A stretch of 64,000 bases of DNA from Phycomyces blakesleeanus NRRL 1555(-) (GCF_001638985.1 NW_017265137.1:2726222-2790221); one strand, 5' to 3'; counted from the stretch's first letter, positions 34,216 through 46,279 are shown. The notes: generated from the sequence alone by a model not told the origin. Program-made: numbers and translations.

Positions 34216-35477
34216 ATGGTTAACAATCATCAGTCAATTGCCCCGGCCCCATCCCTGGAATATACCAAGCTTTTAAGAAGGCTCACCGCTATGGAGGAAA
34301 GCCTCAAGATCATGGATTCAAATATTGGCATTGTCATCAAGGGGAACAAAGATTCATTGGAAATACTTGATAGCATTGCCAATGCCTTTGGAGAACTTCT
34401 TGCAGTTATTGCTTCTACTACTATACCTGCTTCTGCTTCTGTCCCTTTTGCAGCTTCTTCCATTGGCTCTACTCTAGATTGGTATACAACACCTTCTGAG
34501 GCTTTTTTTGGTATCTCTTCTGCTGCTCCTTCTGTTGGTCCAGTGGTTCTTACTGGTGCAAACGCTGGTGAACTTAGTAAACAGTATCGCACTAGAGTTT
34601 TAGTAAGTGTTGAGATGTATAGTAGTTCATCAATATAATATCTCACACTAAGTATAGGCTCTTATCCCAGGAGAGTTGAAGAAACACAATTTCAAATCAA
34701 AAAAGCTGGAACTAGTTGCAGCTAATGACAGCAAGCGCAGTTGGGATGTTAATGTTGATTACAGACTTCCACCCAACAGACAGCTGATGCATGACCTTCA
34801 TGCATACCTGGCTCCAAAGGTTGTTGGGACTAGTGTTTGATAGGCTGATATTAGCGATTATATATACACAAACTTTTGTGGAACGAGACGCCAAATCAAG
34901 GAATCCTATGAATTGTGCAAAAAGACAAATTCTCGGCCAAGAAAAGCAGGTTGAGAGACCAATGTATGTTAGAAGTATATTTTGATTGCAAATTAAATGT
35001 ATTCATATTAATACATTTATAAACTAGCATTTTGACCGTCACGAGCTGACCTACCATACATTCAAGGCTGAAATTAATGTGAAGGTGGGTAAGAGCTGCG
35101 ACGGACTCTTACAGAAAGAAGCAATGTCTGAGGGCGAATCTGAAGACGATATGCTTGGAGTCTCAAGCAACCATGCGATTTGTACAGTGCGTCCAAGTTG
35201 GAGAAGCGATGAGGTAATTTCTTTTGTTTACATTATTGTATATAGCTTTTTTTTTGTTTTTTTATGGATTTAAATGAAACAGAACTTTGATTAATCACTT
35301 ATTTGTATTTAGTACAATCACTTTCTTGCGGTTGTTGATGATTTTATGCGTAATTGCATGGACTTCAATTCGCGTCAGATGTTGAAGAGGTCCTTTGGTA
35401 GAGATGCTGTTTTAGCAGTCCTGCCTAGATTGACGTCCCTTCTCCCTCACTGGGCTTTTAGAGATGAGTTTCAATAA
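34216..35477 (+). pseudogene. Plavaka ORF2 (copy 2), unknown protein
   Basis: Exon 1 (ATG 34216, or 34183 in frame) has a helical segment (YTKLLRRLTAMEESLKIMD) and an Ala/Ser/Pro-rich stretch, ending near 34594 at GTAAGTG. Exon 2 (about 34660-34820) reads IPGELKKHNFKSKKLELVAANDSKRSWDVNVDYRLPPN. It decays near 34830 but continues CGTRRQIKESYELCKK. Exon 3 (35030-35213) carries RHELTYHTFKAEINVKVG...AMSEGESEDDM and RPSWRSDE. Exon 4 (35314-35477) reads YNHFLAVVDDF...LPRLTSLLPHWAFRDEFQ and a stop. The GES-D and SWRS block matches copies 1 and 3. It ends 131 bp from the convergent transposase. Confidence 0.65.
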
Positions 35478-35608
35478 ATTTTGTTTTCTTATCCTCTACA
35501 TCCTTCACATCCTCCATCTGACAATGATAAACATACCAACAAATACAAACACTATGATTATTCTTTTCTGTGTGCCTTTAAAAAAGGGAGTTATAATTTT
35601 ATTATTTT

Positions 35609-38600
35609 TTAAATATATTGTTTTTTTGGCAAAGGAATGACCAGCATCTTTTTTACTTTTCTGCGTGTTGTGTGCTCAGCAGTTGCTACTTCTAACATAA
35701 TTCTATGCACTGGCAATACACATTGGAAATCGTCAGGAGAAAATGTTGGAAAGCAGGTTTCAACGTGTTCGTACTCTCGCGATTTATCATTTTTGGGTGT
35801 GTACCATTTGATAAATGCAAAAGTATGTTGAGAATTGTGAAGAAGTTGTGTTGGGCGGCAATGGGTGCGGAGCAAGGGAGTAAGGGATGAAGAGGTGGGT
35901 GGAGGAGTGAAAGAATGGATGAAAATGTACTGTATTTGACCCGTGTATGCAATGATATGCTCACCAGTACTTCCAATGAACTTTGCTTGTACAAGAGAGC
36001 CACGACTTCCAGATTCACCTTTACCCTTGTAGACCTGCCCAAGGATGTTGATGTATTTCAACAGGGTGATTGTATTGTCAACAAAGTATGGTGATTCCAA
36101 CACTTGTTGAAAGTGAACTAATTGTTCATTGTTGTACACAACTTTGTAGTATTGTAAGAGATGAACATAGTGAATGTCACTCATTGTGGTAGCGGATTTT
36201 AATGATAGAGGGAATGTGGAAGGAGGGAGAGGTTCGTTGCCTTTTACAAGTACATTTGGATCTTCAGAAGCCTCGACAAATGACTGTATGCGGAAGGTAT
36301 GTTGACGGATGGATGGAATGGTGGCGGGTGTAAAGGAAGAAGTGGGTTTGGTAAGGAGAGGAAATGCAGATGTCTGGCGGGTACTCTGAAGGAAACTGTT
36401 GACAAGATCGTCTTTGTGCACATCTTCAATAAATTTCTTCATAAATGTTTCTTCAAACCCAATCTTCCTGTTTGTCTTCAAAATTTTTAACAACCCATTA
36501 AACCGCTTGAACCCAAATAGCCAATAACCGTACACTGGTCCAAAATCACGAAATGTATCTCGAAGATGGAGGTGTAGGTGCATATTACAGATGAGGATTT
36601 TGGCGTTGTACAGCTCGTCACATCTGGTGCAAAAAGTTTGAAGGAACTGATGGGCAGTGTTGACTTCATCGAACGTGATTGTTGGCTTAATCAACAGGCG
36701 GCATGCATCAACAAAGTTAATCCAGTTTTTGAATCTGTCTTTTGCAAGAACATCTTTCAACAGAACTGGTGAGTATACGAGCACCCATGACTTCCACTCA
36801 TCTGCCTTCATATACGAAAACTGCTTTCCTATTTTCGAGTTCAAAGAGGTGTATTCACCAGGCACAATCATTGTTTCTGCAGTCTTCTGCATTACTGCAA
36901 AATCACCATCTTGAATGTCTTCGTCTTTGATCCAATGATTCATCAATCTTTTAGGCATTCCCAAGAATAAGTTATGCATGGGATTGATGATCGTTCCACG
37001 TACTAGATCAAGGTATCCAAGGCAATGCAACTGCGACCATCGAACACCATTTTTGACCTCCAGTCAATGCCTTTCTGAGGGGGTACTAGCACTTTCCCAC
37101 TCCTCAGCATGCAACTTGTTCTCTACACCGTCATGAAGCACCCACTGAGAGAAGTCAAACCCACGAAAGTCAACATTGACACCGTTTTCCAAGCGAGGGA
37201 AATGTCTGTTGCACTTGTAACATGTGCATGTACTGTTGTGCAAGGTGAACCCACTTGTCTTTCTTGCTGCTGGGATGTCACATGCCACCATCATCAATGC
37301 GGCATGGACGCAGACACCACTAGGACACTCAAAAGTTGGGATTGCCAGTTCCTCATACAATCTTATCAGATCATCTACCATAGGCCAGAGATAATGGTTT
37401 ATCTCTTCGGATTTGGGTTCCTTCGGGCCAGGCATCAATCCTACAAGAAGTGTGTTCTCTGGCTTGTATCTTTCATTGCAAGGCAGATTGTTTATTACCA
37501 GGTATATAGCACCAGTCGAGTGCGTGATGTTATTGAAAGGTTGAAACCAGTCGATGTTGAGAGTCAACATTAATGAACGCGAATCCTTTGTGAATTTCAC
37601 GCCATCTTTGTCTTTGAGCTCCTTCTACATGGCACTGTCGTATATGTCACACATCGTATCCACCATCTTCAGCTCGTGATTCCAATGTCTAATTTTATCC
37701 TCGAATCCTGGACGAAGAAAAAACATTTGTAAAGTATTAATGACGGACTGGTACAAGTATGAACACTTGGCTACCAAAGCACCCGATGCTGATGTTTTTG
37801 TCAATTGGCAGTTGCAAGACGAGTGTGCACCAAGCTTTACGAAATTGCAATGAGACGGGACAGATGCACTTTCTTTGTACACCTTGTGACAATCCTGACA
37901 CACAACAAATTTCTTTATGCCTTTGGTCATGGCTGAGAAACCTGTCATGCGCTGAAGACCAGGAAGGCTCAAGGGCAGTTGGAAATCCTGCTCATAAATT
38001 GTCAAAAGCTTGTTGATGAACTCGATCAAGGCAATGGCACCCTTGTCAACCACATAGCGGGAAGCGAACATCACCACAAAAGTAGCAATGAACCTGTGCA
38101 CTGGGTTCTGGGGCATATCGGGAGTGGCAAAAGGGTCTATTATAAAAAAAAATTAACGCTTTTTTTTTAAAATTTTTAATACTAACTGACCTTCACTATT
38201 CAATTCATTGTTGTCAAGCTCAATAACATTGTCTTCGCTTTCGTCTTCACTGATTTCATTGCTGTTGCTTCCACTGTCATCATTGTTGCCATTGCTGATC
38301 GCATCATTAGTAACGGAAACGTCTTCAGTGTCAGACATTGAAGCTCCTTCCCAAACAGGTGAGTTTGTCTGAGTGTACGATTCTTCCAGGGCTCCGGGTT
38401 GATGGGTTAAGATAGATACATTTAGAATATAACACTTGGTTAATATCTAACAGTATCTGAATTAAATAAACCTTATATTCATCATCGACCTCCATCATAT
38501 TTCTTTGGGTAGACATGTCTATTACAACACGTTATTTCATGGATTACAATACAATTAAATAAATTCAAATATTGTACCCCTTTCACATCTTATGGCATTT

Positions 38601-38722
38601 AGTCTTGCTCTTTTGTTATGACGTTGAGCAGTTCTTCTAGCAACAAAACTATAGCCAAGATCGTTCTGACTACATCCAGCACAATGGCACTTTTCGTTGT
38701 AGAGTTCAGGAATTGTGGACAT
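35609..38722 (-). pseudogene. Plavaka-2 transposase, two nonsense codons
   Basis: Exon 1 from ATG 38722 (MSTIPELY..., CHCAGC...RTAQRHNKRAR). A small exon near 38516 (MSTQRNMMEVDDEYK) and an acidic exon ending near 38195 (DTEDVS...SEDESEDNV) follow. The main exon runs from about 38140 to 35609: FVVCQDCHKVY, LTLNIDWFQPFN, ENTLLVGLMPGPKEP, VACDIPAARKTSGF, INPMHNLFLGMPKR, FGPVYGYWLFGFKRFNGLLK, and the C-terminal FIKWYTP...CVLPVHRIM...LPKKQYI. The only breaks in the main exon are TAG at 37625-37627, where Plavaka-1 has Trp, and TGA at 37064-37066, where Plavaka-3 has Arg. The C-terminal 473 codons are fully open. This is the best copy for reading the full domain order. Confidence 0.9.
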
Positions 38723-38934
38723 AATGTTTATTTGTTTTTACTTTGAAGTGTTAAGAGAAAAAGGAAACAAGTACAACGTTTACTAAATTTACTATGTCTT
38801 TATAATGCATTGTTATGTCTTTATAATAATAATAAATAATATTTTCGCCTATTGTATCCAAGCCAATAGAAAACTGGAAAACAGTGTTTTCATCTTGAAC
38901 ACACAAAAAAAGCTGAGATGAAAAAATACCCCAG

Positions 38935-39075
38935 ATTTTCTATTGTTATAATTTAACTTTGTACATGGTAATTCCCGTATGTTTTTCTAGTGTTACTAAT
39001 TTCTAAAATTACAAACTGATGAATAATCATTGTAATTCCTGCTTCTTTTATAATAACAAGTCACTAGAACTTGTA
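38935..39075. other. Spacer between Plavaka-2 and the gypsy element
   Basis: No gene. Expected to contain the rest of the gypsy 3' LTR, but no match to the 5' LTR is seen beyond 39123. Confidence 0.4.
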
Positions 39076-42000
39076 TCACAAAATTAAGCATGACAAATGT
39101 CCAAAGATATCAATTCTGACAACAAAATAATGTCTGACATCACCCCCTCCCAAAACTGTTGATAGTCCTCGATCAACCCCAGAAGAATCCACAAGGGAAA
39201 ACAGTAGGGCAGAAGAAGAGTCCAAGGCTAAATCGCAGCGCATTTGGGCACGGGCAGGGGTTGGGTGATACCAGGTACGGTCAAAATCATCGGATTTTGC
39301 AATTTTTAAATGATCAGCATGAACCCAGGAAGTATAAGGGACACCTTCCATAGTTGTGAGCTTGTATATATTTTTATCTGCATTCTTGTCTATAACTATG
39401 TATGGTCCCATCCAGTTATATTCTAAGCCAAATTTGTTTTCATGTCGTAGCAATAAATGTTCACCAATTGCAAATTGGTGCGGTTTCATAATAGAATCCC
39501 ATCGTTCTTTGTCTTGTTGGCTATTGGTGGCTACTCGAGCATCAGCATTAATGCGGGCTTGTTGCAGATTGCGGAGAAAAGGGATAGCACCATCAGAGAC
39601 AAGAGAAGGATCATCAGGAATAGCGGTATCCATGAATGGGTGTAGAGGATCACCCGGAATACGAGGTTCACAGCCATAGGTCAGGAAGAACAGACTGAAA
39701 CCAGTTGTTCGGTGTTTCCTAATTTGGCAGGCCCAGAGTGCAGTTTCCAAATACTCGTCCCAGCAATGAATAGCACCATGTACATATTTTCGTAGCATCT
39801 GTTTTAAAATACCATTTAAACGTTCACATTTTCCGTTGGTTCGAGGGTGAAATGCTGATGTTAACTTGTGGTGTAATTTAATCTTTTTAATGTAAAAGCT
39901 GAGGATGTGTGATATGAAATTGGCACTGCGGTCAGTGAGGATCTCGTTGGGACAACCAAAACGCATTACAATTTCTTCATACTGGAAATTGGCTATTGCT
40001 TTACCAGTAGCAGCAGGTACAGCACGTGCTATTGGCCAATTGGTGGCATAATCTACTGCAACGAGAATCCATTGGTTACCATTTACAGTTGTTGGGAGCT
40101 CTCCAATGAAATCTAGATGCCAGTGGAAAAATGGAGGGGGAATATCTAGGGGTTCCATGGGTGCATGGTGGATATTTCGCTCGGCATTGGACGCTAATTG
40201 ACACTGGGAGCATTTTGCAAGCCATTCTTGGATCTGTGTTCGCATTCCTAACTACCACCAACGTTTCTTCATCAAGTCATAAACTGTTGTCTCACCAGCA
40301 TGTCCAAACCCATTGTGGAAATTGTTTACCAGATTGGTATGCTTGGTAAACAGAGCAAAACGGATTTCTTGAAATGTGTCACCAATCTTAACCAAGTGGA
40401 AAACCTTCTGATCATGAACCACGAATTTCTTGCGTTGTCTGTGTAGCAACTCTTTTATGTCGTCTGGCCACTCATCTTCCGTGCGAGCATAGTATTTGGG
40501 CCAATCTGAAGTCTGTGATTCGGGCATGGTGTACAGATACTCTGGCTCCATAGACTCAATTGTAGATGCATCAAATTCAGGACCGTCCATTCGAGAAAGT
40601 ACATCTGGGACACCGTTGTCTTTGCCAGGTTTGTATTGAATAATGGGGTTGTACAACTCGAATTCGGAAATCCATCTTATTAATTGAGGGGTTGGTTTAA
40701 CTTGGCTATGGAAGTACTTGAGGGGCAGGTGGTCAGTAAAAACAGTAAATGGTTTCCCTTCAATCATACAGCGCCAGGTACGTAGTGCGTGCAGTATTCC
40801 TAAAAGTTCACGTTCTTGGGCTGGGTAGGAACATTCAGCACTGGAAAGTTGCTTGGATTCAAATGCCAGTGGTTTCAAGACTCCTTCTTCATCTTCTTGC
40901 ATCAATACAGCACCAACACCAAAATCGGAAGCATCTGTCTCAATTCGGAAAGGTTTGTTCATATCTGGTGCAAGTAGTACAGGTGCAGTGCTGAGTTTTT
41001 CCTTAAGGATGTCGAAGCTGTCTTGGCAAGTGTCAGTCCATACAATTGGTCGTCGTTTAGGTCCTGTTCCTTTGGTAAGATCAGTTAATGGAGCAGCAAT
41101 TCCAGTGAAACCTGGGATAAAACGGCGATAATGCTGTGCCAAACCAATAAATTGGCGCACTTCTTGAACATTAGAGGGTGGAACCCATTCTTGTATGGTC
41201 TTGACTTTATCTGGAGACAGGAGGATACCTTGAGCAGACATATTGAAACCAAGAAATATCAGTTCCTTTTTGTTAAATTCACATTTTTTAAAGTTGGCAA
41301 TCAGCTTGGCTTCACAGAGATGGTTCAAGACATGTCGTACATGTTCTTCGTGTTCTGCTGAGGTTTTACTGAATATGAGAATATCGTCCAAATAGACCAA
41401 AGCGAAGTTGTCTAAACATTCTCCCAGAACTTTGTTCATCAAATGTTGGAAAGTTGGTGGGGCGTTGGTAAGACCAAAAGGAAGGACCAGGAACTCGTAT
41501 TGACCATAGCGGGTGTTAAACGCTGTTTTTGGCACATCTGAATCTTGAATGCGTACTTGATGGTAGCCACTCTTAAGATCTAGGCTGGTGAAATGGTTGG
41601 CTCCACGCAATTGTTCTAGGCATTCGTCAATTCTTGGTAAAGGATAGTTATTGCAGATTGTGACTTTGTTGAGAGCATGATAGTCTACACACATGGGCAT
41701 TTCGCCATTCTTTTTCTTTACAAATAATATAGGAGCACCCCATGGAGATGAGCTAGGGCGAATGAGATCAAGGTCAAGGAGTTCTTTGAGTTGCTTTTTG
41801 AGTTCGTCAAGTTCTCGGGGGCTCATCTTAAAAGGCGGTTTGTTTACAGGGTGTGCATCTTCAGTGTTTATTACATGTTGTACATCTCGACTCGGTGGTA
41901 ACCCTGGCAAACCGTCTTAGAACACATTGTCAAACTCTTTCACTAGTTTCATCCATTGTTCATCGTTGGTTACTTCTTTCTCGGTCTTGATGTGCAGCAA

Positions 42001-42648
42001 AAAACACTCTGCCTCCTCCCTCCGAGAGAGTTTCTGGACTTGCTTTGCAGAAATAAGGTAATTAAGTTGAGGTTTCATGGGGCGGTTGCCATGGGGACGC
42101 AGGACAAACTCTTGGCCATCACGATATAAAGACCAGTTATCTCGATGCCAATCAGGAACAGGTTTAGCAGTCTGTAATCATGTGTGACTGAGAATCAAAT
42201 CGAATTTAGTGAGGAAGATAAAAGCATCAACACTATCAGTATAACCATTAAGAGAAAGTGTAAGTGTGGCTTTCTGGTTAATTTTGATGCTATGCCCTCC
42301 AGCAGTTTCAACTGATTGCCCAGGAATATTCGAGACTTTTGTGGCAAGGTGTTTGATCCAGGGTAACACATAGTTTGCACTGGCTCCACTGTCAATGAGA
42401 ATCAAGATTTGTTGTCCGTGAAGTGTTGCTGCATATAATGATAAATCTGTGTCCACAGCAGAGTGAAGGTCTTCCAAAAAATGTTGATTGGTGGTGAGAC
42501 AAGGGTCACAATTTTCTTTGGAAATGGCTTTTTTCTCTTCATTGGTAACAATTTTGTACTGGTCAAAAGTTTCTTTATTACTTAAATGTTCTGTAGGCTC
42601 ATTACTAATACTGGCCTGTGGGGAGGATTTTTCTTCCATTGTACACAA
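39076..42648 (-). pseudogene. Gypsy pol (protease, RT, RNase H, integrase), three nonsense codons
   Basis: Begins in the -1 frame relative to gag (MCTMEEKSS...). Retropepsin: ILIDSGASANYV near 42370. Stop TGA at 42178-42180, where relatives have Trp. Linker to TAA at 41917-41919 (VF-stop-DGLPGLPP). RT/RNase H: 41910-40255 with VDYHALNK, LDLKSGYHQ, NAPPTFQ, ALVYLDDILIF and ETDASDFGVGAVL. Zinc-binding HHCC around 40330-40190 (HTNLVNNFHNGFGHAG...CSQCQ). TAG at 40252-40254 in RWW-stop-LG. Integrase core: HLDFIGELP (D), EILTDRSANF (D), TNGKCERLNGILK (E). The tail shows GPYIV and WVHADHLK. All three stops fit single or near-single C-to-T/G-to-A changes. Confidence 0.92.
39123..39139 (-). repeat. 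Truncated 3' LTR of the gypsy element
   Basis: After the polypurine tract the minus strand reads TGTCAGACATTATTTTG, matching the 5' LTR start TGTCGGACATTATTTTG at 44096. From the next base on there is no similarity. Confidence 0.7.
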
Positions 42649-42659
42649 TCAACCTCCCA

Positions 42660-43793
42660 TTACGGTTGTGCTTCGCAAAAACCCTGCTTCTTAAGACTCT
42701 CCTCGTCCAACTTCTTGATTGCGGCCAGACGGTCTCTACAATATCTCTTGAAATGACCGGAGTCACCACACCAATGGCAAGTAGCATTAGTGCGTCTTGG
42801 AGGCGGGCAAGACTGGTAGTTGCTGCGACGGTTGTTGATTGCGTCCAGGTCCATGGGCTCGGGTCCACTGTACTGATATTGCTGTTGTTGGTACTGTGGC
42901 TGGTACTGCTGCTGGTATTGTTGCAGAGGTGGTACAGACGTATAATTGTTCTGGTATCCAAGTTGGAGACCACTGGCATATGCCAAGGCAATGTTACAAG
43001 CATCGTCAACATCAACAGGGCGGGCAGCAAGGACATTTCCACGGATGGACGGGTGTAGTCCACAGACAAATTTATTGAGTGCCTCTTCATTGTTCATTCC
43101 AGGCAATTCCAATTAAATGTCTTGGAAGGCATTGATATATTCAGCAACAGTCCCAGTCTGGTGTAATCATGCTAGTCGATCTCTAGAGGTCTGGAGGGAA
43201 TAAACTGGGCAGAATTCTCTGGTGAGAGCTGCTTTAAATTCGATCCAAGTAGTGGGATGGTCTGTTTTGAGTTCCGTGCATCTCCACCATGTGTCAGCTC
43301 TATCGCACAAAAGATTTACTGCGAAGTTGCAGGCTTTGGTCAGGGCGAAATTGTTGTACTTGGTGTAATGCTCAACTGCGCGCAGCCAGCCATCTACTAC
43401 TGCGGCAGAGTGCTCACCTCGGAAACAATCAGGCTGCTTGATTCGTTCGGCACGGGACTCCTGTTGTGCTGTGATTGCTTTCATTGCTTCTGCAACAGTG
43501 GCTGTGATTGCTTCAGCGGTTACGGTGGCAGTTTGTGGGGCCATCTCTTCTAGTTCTTTATTTTTTCCTGTTAATGTTGCGGCAAGTTTTTTTGCAAGTT
43601 TGGACCACTTTTGTTCTCGTGCAGGAGTGTTCTTGAGTCTCTGTTCTTCAGGTATATGTGGTACATGCCGGTTCTTCTTGTAGTCGTTTACTAGTTCTTT
43701 GGGTAACAAGTCCTGGACTTGTTCTTCAATCTCAAACTGGCTAAGTGTCTTTTTGTCAAAATTTTCTTGGTGTCTTTCACCAGGATTCATCAA
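42660..43793 (-). pseudogene. Gypsy gag, two nonsense codons
   Basis: ATG 43793 or 43790 (MMNPGERHQENFDK). Capsid-like region with TRVEHYTKYNNFALTKA-type helices and TWWRCTEL...WIEFKAALTREF near 43330-43220. TGA at 43167-43169 (RLA-stop-LHQTG) and TAA at 43113-43115 (FQDI-stop-LELPG) fit CGA and CAA codons. A Gln/Tyr-rich stretch near 42960-42850 is followed by the zinc knuckle CHWCGDSGHFKRYC near 42760. The natural end is probably TAA at 42660-42662, just before the pol frame, which lies in the -1 frame. Confidence 0.88.
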
Positions 43794-43813
43794 AGGTCTT
43801 TAGGAGGAAAAAT

Positions 43814-43828
43814 AGCTTCAGCTACCAA
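43814..43828 (-). other. Putative primer-binding site of the gypsy element
   Basis: Directly after the 5' LTR the minus strand reads ATTGGTAGCTGAAGC. The TGGTAGC part could pair with a tRNA ending GCTACCA, such as initiator Met in other fungi. Pairing beyond seven bases is not established. Confidence 0.45.
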
Positions 43829-44096
43829 TTGTCGTTCCCGATCTGGGTTGGTCTTCCTTTTACTATAACAAAGTCAAAAGGTCAAACCTACTGGGGATCA
43901 AGGAGTATATGTAAAATCAAAGAGAGGATAAAAGATACTTTTTATTGATATGAATTGAATTGTCTTATATAGTTTTCTAAACTAATACTGCGCATTATCC
44001 GCAGTAGTTATTATTTATATTTAATTAAAGAAATAGTCATTATACTGCAGTTAACTATCTTCAGATTTTACGGATTCATCAAAATAATGTCCGACA
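43829..44096 (-). repeat. 5' LTR of the gypsy element
   Basis: 268 bp, with ends TGTCGGAC...GGGAACGACA (TG...CA). The start is fixed by the match to the sequence after the polypurine tract at 39139. It contains an AATAAAAAGTATCTTTTAT region probably holding RNA start/poly(A) signals. Outside it, 44097-44127 is an inverted near-copy of the LTR's own inner end (AAGGAAGACCAACTCAGATC). Confidence 0.8.
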
Positions 44097-44153
44097 AAAG
44101 GAAGACCAACTCAGATCGGAAACGATATGACAAAATATCACTAAATTAAAAGA

Positions 44154-44225
44154 AGGACCCACCGTGATTTGAACACGGGACCTTAGGATCTGCAATCCCA
44201 CGCTCTACCGCTGAGCTATAAGTCC
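44154..44225 (-). tRNA. tRNA-Cys (GCA)
   Basis: The minus strand starts GGACTTATAGCTCAGCGGTA. The acceptor stem GGACTTA pairs with TGGGTCC. The D-arm is GCTC/GAGC. The anticodon stem TGGGA/TCCTA carries the loop TTGCAGA, so the anticodon is GCA. The T-arm CCGTG/CACGG has loop TTCAAAT. 72 nt, no intron, CCA not encoded. Internal A and B boxes are intact, so it is likely functional. Confidence 0.95.
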
Positions 44226-44424
44226 GTAGCTGCTTGTGACGCGGTGCATTGTAATATTTATTGGCCATAGTATTAGTCCCTTTTTCAACCGATTTCAACC
44301 TTTTTAATCAGTCACAAAGTCTCAAACCCCCAATTATAATTTTATATTTTAATTTTATTTATATTAATTTTATTTCTTATTCTAAAAATTTGACTTCTCA
44401 TTATTTTTATTTTTATTCTTCTCC

Positions 44425-44662
44425 AATTTTCTGAAGACAAATTTCTCTTCCCTTTATTCTTTCCCAAAATTAGTTTCTTCTTTTATTTCATACTTTTCTT
44501 ACACACTAAATGTGATGTTTTCCTCTCAACACTACTTTACCAAAATTGTTAACTGTAGTTTTTCTATTTCTTTATAACATACTCCTTTCTGATCTTTTCC
44601 ATTCTCTATAGTTATGTATTATAATTTCATTTATTTTTCTTTTATGACAAATCCTGATTACA
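44425..44662. repeat. tRNA-upstream repeat E (copy 1)
   Basis: Shares a long block with 61178-61405: CACTAAATGTGA, CCTCTCAA, ACTACTTTAC.AAAATTGTT, then TTATAGTTATxTATTATAA and so on. Both copies lie on the 5' side of a minus-strand tRNA gene (about 200 bp upstream of tRNA-Cys here). T-rich, non-coding. Confidence 0.7.
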
Positions 44663-46249
44663 ATTATTTTATCTATCTTTTTATCACAATTATCTTCTAG
44701 ACATCAGTGCAGCCTATTTTTGCTATAAATTTTATTTAAGAAGTAGTATAAATAACCCTTCAAAATCAATCAATAAACAATTGTCAAATTTTTCTGATAC
44801 AAAAGTTTTCTCTAAAGACACTATCTACTTTCTCTGATCTCTCTTGTGAATTTTTCTTCCATTTATTCTTTTTCTTTGTCAAGTCTTCATGGAAGATTGA
44901 CTGTTTTCTATTCTTTTTCTATTATTTTTCTTTCCCTTAAATTTTACGATTTTCATTTTGTTAAATTTTCCTTTTATTTTTCATTCTAAAATTACCTTAG
45001 AAATTCTCTTAGTTAATTTTTAATCTTTTTATTCTCTGAATACTTCCCTTAACTTAGTTTATTTTACATTAGCATGATTTATTTCCTTTTGCTAGTTATA
45101 GATATTTCTTCCCTTCTGAAATTTCTTCTATTTTTCCCTTCTAGAAGTAGTTTCTTGTATTTAATTTACATTTCATTATAATCGTTTCCCAATTCAAATA
45201 ACTGTACCTCATTACAGAATTCAATCCTTATTATTACCCATACCTTGCTTTTCTTGTACACACCAAACACACAACAAAGTACCACATGCGTCACTTGCTT
45301 AGTACAAAAGGTGTTATTTGGTACTCTCAATGGAAAGAATGCAGGTTCAACCCTTAGAAGCTACACATTTATCTGGATCTGTATACTTAGTTCCCTTCCA
45401 CTGCAAAAAAATGCTCAATTTCCATATGTGATAAGATGTAAAATTCTGTGTGATTTTTGAAATATATTCCAAATATTATACAACAATTCTCAGAATGATA
45501 GAAAAACTAGCTACTAAATATTAAATACCTAGATTCTATGGATAGAATGGGTCTGTGCATGGTCATAGAGTTCTGTTATATCTCATTATATCTGAAACCT
45601 TAATTGAATTCTGAGTTTTTCTTCTCTAGTAAAACGTTACATTTATTTTATGTATTGCCTATTTATTCTTGTTTCAGACTCATTCAAGAATGTGTATATT
45701 TCAACAATCTTCTGATGATAGCTCAACTATTTTCTGGTAAGTATCAATCTTATTGGATGGGTACTTCATTTACAATTTGAATTTCATTATTTGATTGATC
45801 AAAAAATATATTTCTTGTACTTTTATTTAAAAATAGTTCACGGAAAATAGTTTACAAATGAGTTTTTATTTTATTTTATTAAAAAATCTTAAAATAGATT
45901 CTCTAATAATGGGTCTTGGATAGTTGGCATTTGGTCTGGACATTTGATCCAGACATTTGACATTGGGTCTTTGTTTTGCATTCTTGGTTTTGGGTTCTTG
46001 ATTTTAGGTACTGTGATTCTACTTTGGTCATTAATAATATCTCTTACCTTTTGGGATAAATAAATGGGAATACTGCAATATCTCTTTGAATATTAAGGGA
46101 AGGGGCAGAATCTTGGGATGACCAAAATCGATTTTGTCATTTTTAAAACATGTGTATACAGACCAGATTTATTCTTTGGAAATAGAGAATCATATTGCTA
46201 TGGATAGCATTTACATAATTGTTGGTATACTTCAAGTATTCCTAATAGA
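44663..46249. other. AT-rich region without recognised gene
   Basis: Many short T-rich frames. A minus-strand stretch near 46180-45900 is relatively open with two stops (..VYTHVLKMTKSILVIPRFCPF..) and might be a distal exon of Plavaka-3 ORF3, but I cannot support it. GGTTCAACCC near 45343 resembles a tRNA B box without a tRNA fold. Confidence 0.3.
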
Positions 46250-46279
46250 AAGAGAAAAAAATATGATTAGTATGAGAGA

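Larger units (their letters stand above)
32945..38934. mobile_element. Plavaka-2: three-gene element
   Basis: Gene order mirrors Plavaka-1: ORF3 (-), ORF2 (+), transposase (-). The right end is placed at 38934, where the inverted sequence starts CTGGGGTATTTTTTCATCTC; the stretch ATTTTTTCATCTCAGC is shared with the left end of Plavaka-1. The left end is unknown; 32945 is where the last ORF3 frame closes. No target duplication seen. Confidence 0.55.
39076..44096 (-). mobile_element. Ty3/gypsy LTR retrotransposon with one LTR almost missing
   Basis: Read right to left: 5' LTR (43829-44096), primer-binding site (43814-43828), gag (42660-43793), pol with PR-RT-RNaseH-IN (39076-42648), polypurine tract (39141-39156), and only the first ~17 bp of the 3' LTR (39123-39139). 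Domain order RT before IN defines Ty3/gypsy. Five nonsense codons inactivate it, though catalytic motifs of RT, RNase H and IN are intact. The true left limit is the truncation near 39123; the pol frame happens to run on to 39076. Confidence 0.93.

Noticed and set aside
39076..42648. In-frame stops read as recoding (alternative genetic code or readthrough)
   Set aside because: TGA, TAG and TAA are all used, at Trp, Gln and Arg positions alike, which fits mutation rather than a single reassigned codon.
45280..45370. tRNA-like segment with a B-box-like GGTTCAACCC
   Set aside because: No acceptor, D or anticodon stem can be formed; the surrounding sequence is not cloverleaf-like.
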